Shown here: positions 1-14,624 of the stretch, piece by piece
Layout: every line of letters starts with the position of its first letter
How positions within the stretch are numbered: the first letter of the stretch is position 1
Assembly: GCF_018812025.1 (NCBI RefSeq)
Contig: NC_063062.1
Span: 5,527,513 to 5,591,512, forward strand
Origin: Megalobrama amblycephala
Lineage: Eukaryota > Chordata > Actinopteri > Cypriniformes > Xenocyprididae
Length of the DNA: 64,000 nucleotides
Direction of reading: 5' to 3'
Position numbers and translations under genes: made by a program
The notes under the pieces: model-generated
The model's database searches: none
What the model was told of the DNA's origin: nothing
What the model saw: only the letters and a program-made list of their open reading frames with translations

Positions 1-78
1 TAGTCTGTCTATCTATCTATCTATCTATCTATCTATCCACCTGTCTATCCATTTGTCTATCTATCTATCTATAGTCTG

Positions 79-109
<31 letters not shown>

Positions 110-285
110 GTCTGTCTGTCTATCTATATATCTATCCGCCTGTCTGTCTATCTATCTATCTATCTATCTATCTGCCTGTCTGTCTATCCATCCGCCTATC
201 TATCTATCTATCTATCTATCTATAAATCCGCCTATCTATCTATCTATCTATCTATCTATAAATCCGCCTATCTATCTATCTATTC
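1..285. repeat. (TATC)n/(TCTG)n microsatellite
   Basis: Nearly pure TATC tetranucleotide repeats with interspersed CTGT, CTGCC and ATCCGCC interruptions. The long open frame of Tyr-Leu-Ser-Ile repeats across it is an artefact of the repeat. Confidence 0.97.
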
Positions 286-1055
286 AGCGTTTGTTCATGT
301 TGTTTCTTGTTCAGAATAAGCTGCGGTGTGGACCAGACATTTGCCGTTTAGTAAAAGCTCTGGCTACGTGAGAGCAGGTGTTAATCAGTGGCGTAGGTGA
401 AGCGGAGGATCAAGACGAGGTCGGTATGCGGGTGAGAAAGGACACAGTGGGAGGGGAGATGTCATTCAGACTGATGGGTCCTTGCATCAACCATTAAGCA
501 TCAAGAGAACTAATTACCATCAGAGTGACAGCAGGGTAATCACCACAAACCAACAGCGCTCCACTTCTATACCTGATGCTGTCAGCCCGCACCTGTCAAA
601 AGAGCCGTGCCCCTGAGAGAGATAGAGGGACAAGGAAAAAAAAGCACAGAGAGGGAGAGAAGATAATAAGAAGTGCAAAAAAGAGAGGGAGAGATCCAGT
701 CCGCTGGAGATGGATGTTCCGGGAGGAGGGCGTTTAAAATCGATTACCCTCAAGTTCTCACTCCCTCTGTTCTGCCTCACCCTTTTGCTATTCTCTGCGC
801 TTCACAAAACACTATCCGCACTTTTCCTGCTTTGCTAATTTTCCTGCCTTTCTAATGTTTGTATCTGCTGACTAGCTGGTAGCTTTTCTGCTTATTTTGG
901 ATTTCTCCTCATTTGAAGGTGTGAATATGAGGGGAATCCTGAACATTTGCTCACCAATTCTACCTATTGCGCATCTTTCTCTCCCACACACAACAGCTGT
1001 CCCTGCACCTGTTCGGTTTTAGGAAAACTCGAGCCAGCGAACTCCGAAATCGTCT
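286..1055. other. no recognised feature (presumed ttc9b intron 1)
   Basis: Unique-looking sequence with a purine-rich stretch near 600-700. No exon, RNA gene or mobile element was recognised. Confidence 0.4.
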
Positions 1056-1170
1056 TAAAGGGATCGTTTACCCAAAAATAAACATTCTGCCATCATTTTT
1101 TGTCAATTTCTGTCCAGACCATTATGACTTTATTTCTTCTGTGGAACATAAAAGATGTTTAGCAGACAGG
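1056..1170 (+). mobile_element. fragment of TTAAAGGG-type MITE (left half)
   Basis: cttaaagggatcgtttaccc, then a diverged form of the 'aaaattctgtcatcatttact' core and the 'tttcttctgtggaacataaaag' segment seen in better copies elsewhere in the window. The right half is missing. 1171-1603 holds nothing I can assign. Confidence 0.6.
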
Positions 1171-1603
1171 CTACTCTTTTCATACACTCCCTCACTCAGT
1201 CCCTTAGCAAACATTTGGGCGAGATTTGTCCCAAAGCCAATACGTTGCTGTGGGTGCCAATGGATTGCAAAGTTTTGTACAATAGTTTTCCAGCCTTGGC
1301 AGTTGAAAGATTCACGTTTAGGCATCAGGAAGACTAAGCCTGTGGTTTTTGAGGTCAGTTTTTGCCAAGGTTTCTTGGGCACCATTAGTTGGACCTTCCA
1401 TTCATTTGGCATATGTGACTGAACCACTGTAGCCTGCGCTTTTGGATTACTTCTTCGACTGTTGGTTGATTTTCCCACCTCAGTCTGTTGGTGTCATTTC
1501 GAAATGACAAGCTGTTCATTTTTTGGGGTCATCTGTGTTCTTTGGATCAATCTTTGATTGAAAACTAATGAACCATGAAAGAGAACTGACTTGTCTCTGT
1601 CAA

Positions 1604-2753
1604 TACACTGATCGGGCATAACATTATGAGCACTGACAGGTGAAGTGAATAACACTGATTATCTCTTCATCACGGCACCTGTTAGTGGGTGGGATATATT
1701 AGGCAGCAAGTGAACATTTTGTCCTAAACGTTGATGTATTAGCAGCAGGAAAAATGGGCAAGTGTAAGAATTTGAGTATCACAAGGGCCAAATTGTGATG
1801 GCTAGACGACTGGGTCAGAGCTTCTCCAAAACTGCAGCTCTTGTGGGTGTTCCCGGTCTGCAGTTGTCAGTATCTATCAAAAGTGGTCCAAAGAAGGAAC
1901 AGTGGTGAACCAGCGACAGGGTCATGGGCGGCCAAGGCTCACTGATGCACATGGGGAGCGAAGGCTGGCCCGTGTGGTCCGATCCAACAGACGAGCTACT
2001 GTAGTTCAAATTGCTCAAGAAGTTAATGCTGGTTCTGATAGAAAGGTGTCAGAATACACAGTGCATCACAGTTTGTTGCGTATGGGGCTGCATACAGTAG
2101 CTGCAGATCAGTCAGGGCGCCCATGCTGACCCCTGTCCACCGCTGAAAGAGCCAATAGCGGGCATGTGAGCATCAGAACTGGACCACAGAGCAATGGAAG
2201 AAGGTAGCCTGGTTTGATGAATCATGTTTTCTTTTACATCACATGGATGGCCGGGTGCGTCACTTACCTGGAGAACACATGGCACTAGGATGCACTATGG
2301 GAAGAAAGCACGTGGGCGGAGGCAGTGTGATGCTTTGGGCAATGTTCTGCTGGGAAACCTTGGGTCCTGCCATCCATGTGGATGTTACTTTGACACGTAC
2401 CACCTACCTAAGCATTGCTGCAGACCATGTACACCCTTTCATGGTTCAGGAATGGTTTGAGGAGCACAACAACGAGTTTGAGGTGTTGACTTGGCCTCCA
2501 AATTCCCCAGATCTCAATCCAATTGGGCATCTGAAGGATGTGCTGAACAAACAAGTCCGATCCATGGAGGCTCCACCTCGCAACTTACAGGACTTAAAGG
2601 ATCTGCTGCTAACATCTTGGTGCCAGATACCACAGCACACCTTCAGGAGTCTAATGGAGTCAATGCCTCGACGGGTCAGGGCTGTTTTGGCAGCAAAAGG
2701 GGGACCAACACAATATTAAGAAGGTGGTCATAATGTTATGCCTGATTGGTGTA
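1604..2753 (+). mobile_element. Tc1/mariner-like transposon, inactive
   Basis: About 30-bp terminal inverted repeats: left TACACTGATCGGGCATAAC, right its complement ending ggttatgcctgattggtgta-like sequence, bounded by TA. The interior is a degraded Tc1-type transposase on the same strand. Total length about 1.15 kb is shorter than intact Tc1 elements (about 1.3-1.6 kb), in line with internal deletion. Confidence 0.88.
1902..2719 (+). pseudogene. Tc1-type transposase remnant
   Basis: Two out-of-frame blocks. 1902-2129 encodes the helix-turn-helix region (GRPRLTDAHGERRLARVVRS); 2243-2719 encodes the catalytic half ending SMPRRVRAVLAAKGGPTQY. The first catalytic Asp survives in WFDESCF near 2210. 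The block around the second Asp (normally a QxDNAPxH motif) is deleted between HPFM and VQEWF. The DDE glutamate is replaced: NPIGHLKD instead of NPIEHLWD. It therefore cannot be catalytically active. Confidence 0.85.
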
Positions 2754-3323
2754 TAGCGGTGCTTCAACAAGGGTGACAAATCTATCAAACCTCCTCAGTA
2801 AAGTTGGATTATTTCAAGATTGACCCTGTTAGTATCTGGCCCGCTCAGATGACCAGCTTTGTTTTTTTAGCTGTGCAGTTATGTTCTCATATAACTATGA
2901 TGTAGCATAAAGTGCATCGGGTCCATTAATATGTGATGCCATCATTATTACACGCATAGAGCCACTCAGCAGACACTTAAGTGCAGTCCTCAATATCCAC
3001 AATGCCACGCCTTATCCATTTGTGTGATGAATCAGGCTGCAGGATTTGTGTGTGTGCGCTTGTAGGTGTGTTGTGGAAAGAGAGAAAGGCCCAGAGAGAA
3101 AGATCATGATATCACAAGAGTTAGGAGCCATTAGACCATTATTGCCTGAAACTGAATACACTGAGAGCTCACCAGTGTTCCAGTTGCCCAGAATGAAGAT
3201 GGACAGGAGCGCGATGGTGGTGTGCTGAAAGGCAGTTTCTCTCTTTCCCATCCCAGACCAAATGAGACAGGCCTGCCCAGTTAATCACTGGAGATCACAG
3301 TTAAGGTGCATGAAATGACACTT
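2754..3323. other. no recognised feature
   Basis: Intronic-type sequence. Open frames on both strands overlap one another and show no known domain. Confidence 0.35.
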
Positions 3324-3710
3324 TTAAAGGGGACATATTATGCAAAATTCACTTTTACATGGTGTTTGAACATAAATTTGTCTCGGAAGTGTACGTACAC
3401 AACCACCCTATAATAGTAAAAATCCACCCACTCCTCATTTTTAATCACCATAAATCATAAGCAGTGTCTCAGAGCAAGCCATTTGCAGATTTTTCCTTTT
3501 GTCACGTCACAAAATGCCTAGGCCCCGCCCACAACTGCTGATGGACTCTGTCCTATTAGCATAGACCCCGCCCTCAGTTAGCTGTACATGGTCCGCGATA
3601 TTTCTATCCGCATTTAAGTGAGAAATGAATTCTTATTAAAGCTACTAAAGTTATTCAGTCAAGAGCAGTGAGTGATTTTCTGTTTTCCTTTTGTTGTTTG
3701 TTTCATATTA

Positions 3711-5282
3711 CAGTTTTTCTCAGTCGCTTTGGTGCATTTCTCACATCACTCTTTACATTTGCACAACAGTTAGTTCAATCTCCACAACATTTAGTCATTT
3801 GTGCACATCATAGTAGCAGTTTCTCATTCCTTCGAACAAATTGCAAATGCTTTTGGACATGCATCAATTGCTTTCATACAACTCTCTGCTATTTACAACA
3901 TTATCATTTGCTTATGTCATGTCAGTCAAAATTAACTATACTTGTGAATGCTGAATAGTCATTCCATATAAAACTAATAGTCCTCATTTCATTGCTTGAG
4001 TCATTACATACAAAAATGTTGAACTAGTTGTCAAAATCTGTCAAGCAAATTTTACACATTTTTGTAAAATCTTTTTTTCCTGAAAATGTCTCCTAAATTG
4101 AACAATTTCTCTCAAGTGAATCTCAACTTTCACTGATGAGAAGGGGTGTGTGAAGCATTAGTTGCAACCAATGATAAGCCACTTCTCTACAATCCCATAA
4201 ACCCCCACTTTACAAGCATATACGAACCAAGCAGGACATAGTGTGTACCATTTCTACAATACTGTGACACAGAAGTGGAAGGTCAGCCTCGTGGAAGAGG
4301 GGTAAGGGTGCGGGGAAGAAGGGGAAGGGGAAAAAACAGGGGAAGAGGAAGAAGAGGCCAATAGGCAGATCCCTGATGAAATCAGGGCTACAATTGTGGA
4401 TCATGTTGTCAGTCACGGCCTCACAATGGCTGAGGCTGGTCGAAGGGTGCAGCCAAATGTTGGGAGAACCACTGTAAATTCAATTATTCAAACATTTTGT
4501 TGGGAGAACATGTGTGTATAAATGGACAGTAATTCAGCACTAAACAATCTGCACTGCACTACTGTCATCGTGTCATACATGAAGCTTCCAGTGGGACAAG
4601 AACTTGTCACTGTACAATTTACATTTAGACGTACAGCTTTACTGCATCACACATTAGTGTATTGTAGTGTACAGTAGTGTTACAGTAAAGATTTGCCATA
4701 TGTACTGCAATATTGTTTACAGTTGTGCACAGCTCTATCCAAAGGGAGTTTATGTTTGTTGCAAATAAGGGTGTATTTTTTCTTTTGCACAATGCTGTGA
4801 ACAAATTAGAATTGCAAAGAGCATATGCAGTAAAAATGTGAAACATACATATTCAGTGTCTTGTACTCAGTTACCTCACTAAATACAGTAATGTGTAACT
4901 TTACTGTATTTTTCAAATGTCTGTGCAAATAGTATATAGTGCTGTCTTGAGCATTTTCAGGTAGTGTCACCAAGATCTGACTTTTTTGCATTGGAAAACA
5001 TTGACAGAGTAAACTGTCATAATGAAAACATGACAAAGTCATTTGACTATCTTGTTCATAAACAATGGTGTCTGGACTTTTCATCTTGATGACACTGACA
5101 CTTTCATTGACATAAATACTTGCTTTTGAGGAATGACTTATCCATTTTGAGCAAGTGACACGCTTTTGCAGGTTATCAACTAGGTTTTGCAGTTTGTACT
5201 AATTGTTTTGAGAACTGCATTAACTGTTGTGCAAATGTAAATATTGATGTGAGAAATGCACCAAAGCGACTGAGAAAAACTT
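3711..5282 (+). mobile_element. nested mariner-like transposon with TA duplication
   Basis: Terminal inverted repeats of about 33 bp: agtttttctcagtcgctttg at the left, its complement at the right. TA flanks it at 3709-3710 and 5283-5284. The interrupted host repeat is uninterrupted at the matching spot in copy B (near 39815), giving a natural empty site. It keeps only an N-terminal transposase remnant, so it is a deletion derivative. Confidence 0.88.
4290..4497 (+). pseudogene. transposase N-terminal remnant (RG-rich + helix-turn-helix)
   Basis: An Arg/Gly-rich stretch (RGRGVRVRGRRGRGKNRGR) is followed, after a frame change and stop codons, by DEIRATIVDHVVSHGLTMAE and GRRVQPNVGRTTVNSIIQTF. 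This is the helix-turn-helix of IS630/mariner-type transposases found in fish. The DDE catalytic region is absent. Confidence 0.7.
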
Positions 5283-5967
5283 TAACAGCATATATAGCAG
5301 TAGGTGCTGTATATTATGCTGCTGTCACTTTAATACGCAGATCTAATATACACATGCGATTTCTTTACTTGCTGTTTACGTTCACAGACATAACCGACTG
5401 TGTTTTTGACTGTGTGTGTGTTTTTGACATAACCTTGTGTGTATTTAACAGTTTATGTGCAATAACACATGAAAGAGAACTTAGTTTAATACTCACAGGA
5501 CGCGCCGTCTGACATCCAGTTCTCTGTTCATGTGCTTCAGGTTTATGCTCTGAGAAAACCATATATCAGAAGTTTAGACTTGGCTTTAAAAAGCATGCAG
5601 ATAATAAACTTTCATGATGATGAAGAACTGGAATGTCACGTGATCGTGATGCGATAGAGATGATTTAATCAAAATCATAATGATGTTTTACTTTTACTTT
5701 TACTTACTTGGCAGAGTATTATTCCGAGGCACGAGCTGTACAGGTTCTGCCCTCTTCTGGAAAGCGGGGTGAGGAGCAGCAGCTCATTTGCATTTAAAGA
5801 TACATGCACGAAAACAGCATGTTTTTCCTTCCACTAAAAAATTGGCATTTACAACATGGTATAATAAATGATCTGTGGGGTATTTTGAGCTTAAACTTCA
5901 CAGACACATTCTGGAGACACCAGAGACTTATATTACATCTTGTAAGAAGGGGCATTATAGGTCCCCT

Positions 5968-6208
5968 TTAATTTTTGAGAAACGCTGTTGATATTTGAAA
6001 TCACTAAAACAAACACGCCCCTACCCAAAAGGATCACACCCCATCTTGATAGACCCGCCCCCATATTCACAAACGCGCTATGCACAGGCACCTCCCCCCC
6101 TAATGAGAGGACACGCCCCTTACTGCTGATTGGCTACAAGTGTGTTGTGGTGCTCAGTCTGATCCACTTTCAACAGCGTTTCTCAGAAATTGCTTACTGC
6201 ACCTTTAA
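5968..6208. mobile_element. MITE fragment (TTTCTCAGAAATTGCTTACTGC family)
   Basis: tttttgagaaacgctgttga at the left is the inverted partner of tcaacagcgtttctcagaaa near 6170-6190, followed by gcttactgcacctttaa. The same right end recurs at 34597-34640, next to another MITE. 6209-6740 has no further recognised feature. Confidence 0.5.
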
Positions 6209-6740
6209 TCTGTCAGTAAATTTCTGTATTGTCTTAGAGTGAAAGTCAATACATACCTAACATTGTACTGCATGTGATGTTTTGTTTCCTGAAATTTGTA
6301 CAGTGTTATCTTGAGAGTATTTTATTGGGAAAAGTGAAAACCAGAGACTGAGGGGAAAAAAATGATAGAGAAACCAGAGGGAAATCATAACAAATGAAAA
6401 AAGGTGAAAAAGATAGCGGGAGAGAAAGGAAGAAAGCCTTGACAAACTCTGCAATGAAATTTCGGCTATAATGACTCATTTAGATTAGATTTTCCCTTTC
6501 AAAGCTTTTAATTTGTCATCTAATCATGTTTATCTCACTGCTGCTCTTGTTAGTTAGTCCTTCTGTCTTTATAACCTTCATTAGGGTTTGGCAAACCATG
6601 TTTTCTCCCCTTTTCCTCCACTGAGTATATGTGTCTGATTTAACAGCTGTTTGAGCAGTCAGCAGATGTTTGCTTTAGTTTATGTCTCTACAACAGCACA
6701 CATACTTCCTTTTATATGCAGCGTCATTTTCTAGTGTTAT

Positions 6741-7862
6741 CAAGTCAAGTCAAGTCAAGTCAAGTCAAATTTATTTATATAGCGCTTTTACAATTGGTAA
6801 TTGTTTCAAAGCAGCTTTACATATTAGAAGCACAGAAAAAAGGGAAGTGGTTAAAAATAAGCTGTACAAACAAGCGTGGTAATATGTAACATATACAAGA
6901 TGGTGCTACATTAAGCCAATGTCGGCTGACTCCCAGGGGTGGAAAAAACCCCCTAGGAGAAAAACCCAGCGTGCTAACACTGGGAAAAAAGTCCTAGGAG
7001 GGAAAAAACCCCTTGGAAGATATATATAATATATGTAAATGGATATGGAGATCAAAATCTGAATTATACATTTTTATTATAGAGATTAAAAATAGATTAT
7101 ATATAAATATATGTAAGCGGATACGGGGATTAAAAATCTGAATTATAGATGCAGCCAGAACTGGATCTGTAGGCCCATTGTCTCCTGGGCTACGTTGTAG
7201 TCAGGTCCAGACACAGGTTCTCCATCTGATCTGGATACGGCCTGGATCCAGCACCCGGCAAACCTCAGGATAAGCAGAGAGACAGATATTAGCGTAGATG
7301 CCATTCTTATTCTGATGTACAGGTATATCTAGTGTTATAGGAAATGTTCTCGGTTCCGGCCGACCTAATTATTGCAGCGTAACAATCCTTTAACGGATTT
7401 GAAAAATGTTAATGTATTGATAATGTGTTATGTGTATGCAAGAGCAAAGAGATGTGTTTTTAGTCTAGATTTAAACTGACAGAGTGTGTCTGCTTCCCGA
7501 ACAATGCTAGGAAGATTGTTCCAGAGTTTAGGTGCTAAATAGGAAAAGGATCTGCCACCTTCAGTTGATTTTGATATTCTGGGTATTATCAACTGGCCTG
7601 AATTCTGAGATCGCAATAAACGTGAAGGACTATAATGCATTAAGAGCTCACTTAGGTACTGGGGAGCTAAACCATTTAGAGCTTTATAAGTAAGTAGCAA
7701 GATTTTAAAATCTATACGATGTTTAATAGGGAGCCAATGTAATGTTGACAGAACTGGACTAATATGGTCATACTTTCTGGTTCTAGTAAGAACTCTAGCT
7801 GCCGCATTTTGGACCAACTGTAGTCTGTTTAAAAGCCGAGCAGAACAACCACCCAGTAGAGC
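6741..7862 (-). mobile_element. LINE (L2/CR1-like) 3' fragment, 5' truncated
   Basis: On the minus strand it reads the last part of a reverse-transcriptase polyprotein, then a 3' UTR, and ends in tandem ACTTG units (plus-strand caagt x5 at 6743-6767). A short tandem-repeat tail is characteristic of L2-like elements. The 5' end is lost near 7862, as expected for incomplete target-primed reverse transcription. Confidence 0.83.
7428..7862 (-). pseudogene. LINE reverse transcriptase C-terminal region
   Basis: Encodes LLGGCSARLLNRLQ, then VQNAAARVLTRTRKYDHISP, LHWLPIKHRIDFKILLLTYK and LWNNLPSIVREADTLCQFK, the stereotyped C-terminal segment of fish L2/CR1-type LINE proteins. The frame is open for at least 129 residues, so the insertion is fairly young. 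The endonuclease and reverse-transcriptase catalytic core are missing. Confidence 0.85.
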
Positions 7863-8545
7863 GTTATGTCATCATTCTCCCAGCATGCCCACAAACATGA
7901 GGGCTTTGATAATGCTACTGAGGAATACAAAGGTTTCTTAATAAATCATCCTGGTCTGTCACTCATTTACTTGTGATTTTTACAGATGGCTGGGTTGAGT
8001 TCATCTACTGCCAGTTTGGCACTTTCAATGTAGAATTTGTGTAGAGTTTGATCTTTTTCCATCCTGTGCTCAGTCACTACTCGCGTCCTGCGTTATGCCG
8101 ATATCCCTGACTCATGACTTTCACTGTCAGTGACAGGCAAAGTGATAGTTGCAGGAACGTAACAGGGAAGGACAGGGAGATTGCCGGTATAAGGCAGCAG
8201 CTTTTGTCAGTGTATTTGTTGGTCAGCAGGCTCTCGGCTGCACAGACAGACATTAACCTTGGCAGGGGTCAGACCTCTGCCAGTCAGACAGGGCCAAGAT
8301 TGGTGCTGCACTGATGCAGTAAACAGGTATTGAACTAGATTAAATTCATAAGATACAGCAGGGTCACAGATTTTCACTGTGGTATCACTGTACTTTAATG
8401 TTTGATGATGGCAAGAATTAATGGTTAAAAATAAACCTACTAAACTACTTAAATAGCCTAAATAAATACCATATAAATGCAAATACAAAGTATATAAATA
8501 AATTATATATATACAATAGAAATACATTTATATAATAAATATAAA
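7863..8545. other. no recognised feature
   Basis: Becomes AT-rich towards 8545. No exon or mobile element recognised. Confidence 0.35.
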
Positions 8546-8547
8546 TA

Positions 8548-9929
8548 CAAACCCGATTCCAAAAAAGTTGGGACACTGTACAAATAGTGAATAAAAACAG
8601 AATGCAATGATGTGGAAGTTTCAAAATTCAATATTTTATTCAGAATACAACATAGATGAAATATCAAATGTTTAAACTGAGAAAATGTATCATTTTAAGG
8701 GAAAAATAAGTTGATTTTAAATTTCATGGCATCAACACATCTCAAAAAAGTTGGGACAAGGCCATGTTTACCACTGTGTGGCATCCCCTCTTCTTTTAAT
8801 AACAGTCTGCAAACGTCTGAGGACTGAGGAGACAAGTTGCTCAAGTTTAGGAATAGGAATGTTGTCCCATTCTTGTCTAATACAGGCTTCTAGTTGCTCA
8901 ACTGTCTTAGGTCTTCTTTGTCACATCTTCCTCTTTATGATGCGCCGAATGTTTTCTATGGGTGAAAGATCTGGACTGCAGGCTGGCCATTTCAGTACCC
9001 GGATCCTTCTTCTACGCAGCCATGATGTTGTAATTGATGCAGTATGTGGTCTGGCATTGTCATGTTGGAAAATGCAAGGTCTTCCCTGAAAGAGACGACG
9101 TCTGGATGGGAGCATATGTTGCTCTAGAACTTGGATATACCTTTCAGCATTGATGGTGCCTTTCCAGATGTGTAAGCTGCCCATGCCACACGCACTCATG
9201 CAACCCCATACCATCAGAGATGCAGGCTTCTGAACTGAGCGCTGATAACAACTTGGGTTGTCCTTGACCTCTTTAGTCCGGATGACATGGCGTCCCAGTT
9301 TTCCATAAAGAACTTTAAATTTTGATTCGTCTGACCACAGAACAGTTTTCCACTTTGCCACAGTCCATTTTAAATGAGCCTTGGCCCAGAGAAAACGCCT
9401 GCGCTTCTGGATCATGTTTAGATACGGCTTCTTTTTTGACCTATAGAGTTTTAGCCGGCAACGGCGAATGGTACGGTGGATTGTGTTCACGACAATGTTT
9501 TCCGGAAGTATTCCTGAGCCCGTGTTGTGATTTCCATTACAGTAGCATTCCTGTATGTGATGCAGTGCCGTCTAAGGGCCCGAAGATCACGGGCATCCAG
9601 TATGGTTTTCCAGCCTTGACCCTTACGCACAGAGATTGTTCCAGATTCTCTGAATCTTTGGATGATATTATGCACTGTAGATGATGATAACTTCAAACTC
9701 TTTGCAATTTTCTCTGAAAAACTCCTTTCTGATATTGCTCCACTATTTTTCGCCACAGCATTGGGGGAATTGGTGATCCTCTGCCCATCTTGACTTCTGA
9801 GAGACACTGCCACTCTGAGAGGCTCTTTTCATACCCAATCATGTTGCCAATTGACCTAATAAGTTGCAAATTGGTCCTCCAGCTGTTCCTTATATGTACA
9901 TTTAACTTTTCCGGCCTCTTATTGCTACC
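8548..9929 (-). mobile_element. Tc1-like transposon, copy 1, truncated
   Basis: The 3' terminal repeat is intact (CAAACCCGATTCCAAAAAAG from 8548, after TA), with an inner direct repeat at about 8739-8763. Homology to the complete copy at 45913-47484 stops at 9929, so about 200 bp with the other terminal repeat are missing. Orientation is opposite to that copy. Confidence 0.9.
8921..9790 (-). pseudogene. Tc1 DD34E transposase, frameshifted (copy 1)
   Basis: Reading begins MGRGSPIPPML near 9790. It is broken by 1-bp deletions near 9715 (in an A run) and 9490, and by a frame change and TGA near 8921-8935. The catalytic triad itself is present: WSDESKF, FQHDNARPHT and SPIENIRRI, with 34 residues between the second Asp and the Glu. 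Alternative frames across the breaks explain the overlapping open frames here. Confidence 0.85.
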
Positions 9930-9965
9930 TGTTATTGCTATATTTTTATATATAATACTGTTCAG

Positions 9966-10246
9966 AAAGTTAATTTTATTCAGCAAGGATGCATTGCATT
10001 GATCAAAGGGCAGTAAAACATTAGTATATTTCTATTTTTTCAACACTGATAATAATAAAAAATGTTTCTTGAGCAGCAAATCTGCAAGTTATAATTCTGA
10101 AGTATCATGGAATGATGCTGAAAAATCAGCTTTGATCACAGGAATAAATTATATTTTAAAATATATTAAAATAGAAAACCGTTACATTGAATTGTAATAA
10201 TATTTCACAATATTACTGTTTTTACTCTATTTATCATTAAATAAAC
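9966..10246 (+). mobile_element. cyprinid MITE fragment (ATTCAGCAAGGATGCATT family)
   Basis: Contains ttttattcagcaaggatgca, tttcttgagcagcaaatc and aatgatgctgaaaaatcagc, the core of a family also seen at 26532-27011, 36132-36398 and 60549-60795. Both ends are missing. 10247-10787 has no recognised feature. Confidence 0.75.
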
Positions 10247-10784
10247 GGAGCCTTGATAAGCATAAGACAGTAGTATATCAATCCTTCATTTAGCTGGTGC
10301 ATAAAAATAATGTGAGAGGTGAATTCAGGTCATAATTAGAAGTGAGCTTATGCAAGAGCTTAAATGATGAATTGAATTGCAGGATATTCTAAACTCCGGA
10401 ACATACCAGACACACGCCACACATAAACACATACACCACAACCAGTGAACCCAAATTGAAATATGAAATTGAGTTTCCCAGCCCCTGCCATCAGTGTCCA
10501 GCCATGTCATCTGCTGTTGGAATAAATAACCCTGATTGGATGAAGGGTTGACAACACGCACCAGCTGCCTAGCAGGCACCGCAGTAATTCATTTGCCGTG
10601 CAGATGTTCTTTCAGGGCCAATGCGTCTAATTAGCTGCAGCTTTTTTTAAACCAAAGACCTCCAACATTTAATTCATTCAATGAATTATTAGAAATGGAT
10701 GTGGAAAATGTTCATATAATTATCTGCTATATCTGATCTGTCATTCTGGTTAGAATAGTGGAAGTATTAAATAGTCATGTTTCT

Positions 10785-10787
<3 letters not shown>

Positions 10788-10876
<89 letters not shown>
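10788..10876. repeat. (TA)n microsatellite
   Basis: About 88 bp of nearly perfect TA dinucleotides. 10877-11329 up to ttc9b exon 2 shows nothing recognisable apart from the exon's pyrimidine tract. Confidence 0.98.
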
Positions 10877-10879
<3 letters not shown>

Positions 10880-11226
10880 GACCCCTTTACACATTCATCC
10901 TTAGATGAATTTAGATAACGCATGCACATTTTCAGACACATCCAACACTTTTAGGCAGCAGCTTTAGATTAGGATGTGTCTCGTTTGGTTTATTTTCTCT
11001 TTAGACAGCAGATAAAACAATTACTTCACTTGTGTCACTGAGCCTAGAGTGGCTAAAAGATGCAATTAGACCTTCACTTTGTGCTAATGTGGTTATCTGA
11101 AACCAACAGCATTAAAAACTGCTGCTCTCAGACCTTCAATACAACTGATGATTGCAACAAAACATACTGCCCTTTATCTCATAGAGCTAGTATATTTCAT
11201 GGATATTTTTATTCTCTTCTTTCTAG

Positions 11227-13752
<2,526 letters not shown>

Positions 13753-14620
13753 ACTCGGCCCGAAGCCCACTGCTCCGCCCGCTCATGCCTCGCCCTAACC
13801 CTGATAGAAAACCTCTCCTCTCGAGTCTCTGCCCTTTATCCCACAATGCCCCCAATCCCTTGGACAACCAGGATACATGTGCTGCGTTCCCGAAACGAAA
13901 CGGGCACAGCTACAGCACAGCACCCCGCGACTGTCTTTTCTCGCTCTGTCCCTTTAAATCCAACGTCCCCGGTGCTTTCATTTCCCAGGAATTGAGAATC
14001 TGATTGATGAACGAAGAACACGACGAGGAAAAAAGAGGAAATGCTCAACTATAATTATAAAAACAATGGGGGTCTGACATTACAATTTAAAATTACATGA
14101 TCGAATAAGGATATTAAAATGTGCATAATGTTTTAACAAAAAACATGGGTGGCTGAATTGAGTCTGTAGGTAGAGAATAGAGTGAAAGCACACGTATCAA
14201 AGCCACACTGCTACTTAAGTGCAGATGATGAAGGTCGACGATCAGGCTAGTGACCTTTGAACTCACTCTGATCCATTGAGAAATACCCTCTCTACTCGAT
14301 ACAGAGGAGAATCAATGTTTCACGACTAGATCTCACGCTTGCCTGCCAACGCCTGTTACTTTTTGTCTCCTTTTTCTCTCTCTTGAATTTGGACATATCT
14401 CAACTCAATTTCTGAACTGTTTCAATTCAAGGGCTAATTCAAGTGTTTGTAATTTGTCCTTTGATATCGATTTTGTTTTTCCTCTCAGTTTGCTGTACTA
14501 TAGTGGTTTGAGCAAGTTGTTATCTTTCCCTTTCTCAAAGGTACAACATCCTCCGTACTGTGTTTTGTGAACCTCGTTGTCCATTTCCCTTGTATAGGAC
14601 TGTTGCTTAGCCCCTCCCCC
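13753..14620 (+). other. probable ttc9b 3' UTR and start of intergenic region
   Basis: No coding signal continues after the stop. A possible ATTAAA polyadenylation hexamer lies near 14113; no confirming downstream element was recognised. The first 250 bases are more GC-rich than the flanks. The end of the transcript cannot be fixed from sequence alone. Confidence 0.35.
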
Positions 14621-14624
14621 TTAA

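Larger units (their letters stand above)
3328..5967 (+). mobile_element. TTAA-flanked DNA transposon (family 1, copy A), interrupted
   Basis: Flanked by TTAA at 3324-3327 and 5968-5971. The ends are aggggacatattatgc and gcattataggtcccct, inverted repeats of each other. A second copy lies in reverse at about 39250-40212. TTAA targets with a TTAAAGG start fit the T2/Kolobok-type MITEs described in vertebrates (assignment inferred; piggyBac also uses TTAA). No transposase is encoded. The element is split by a 1572-bp transposon at 3711-5282. Confidence 0.75.

Noticed and set aside
53..319. 88-residue open frame rich in Tyr-Leu-Ser-Ile
   Set aside because: It is a translation of the TATC microsatellite.
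1122..1478. 118-codon minus-strand open frame
   Set aside because: It overlaps plus-strand frames of similar length and partly a MITE fragment; no known domain or splice context.
10750..10941. Ile-Tyr repeat open frame
   Set aside because: It is a translation of the (TA)n tract.
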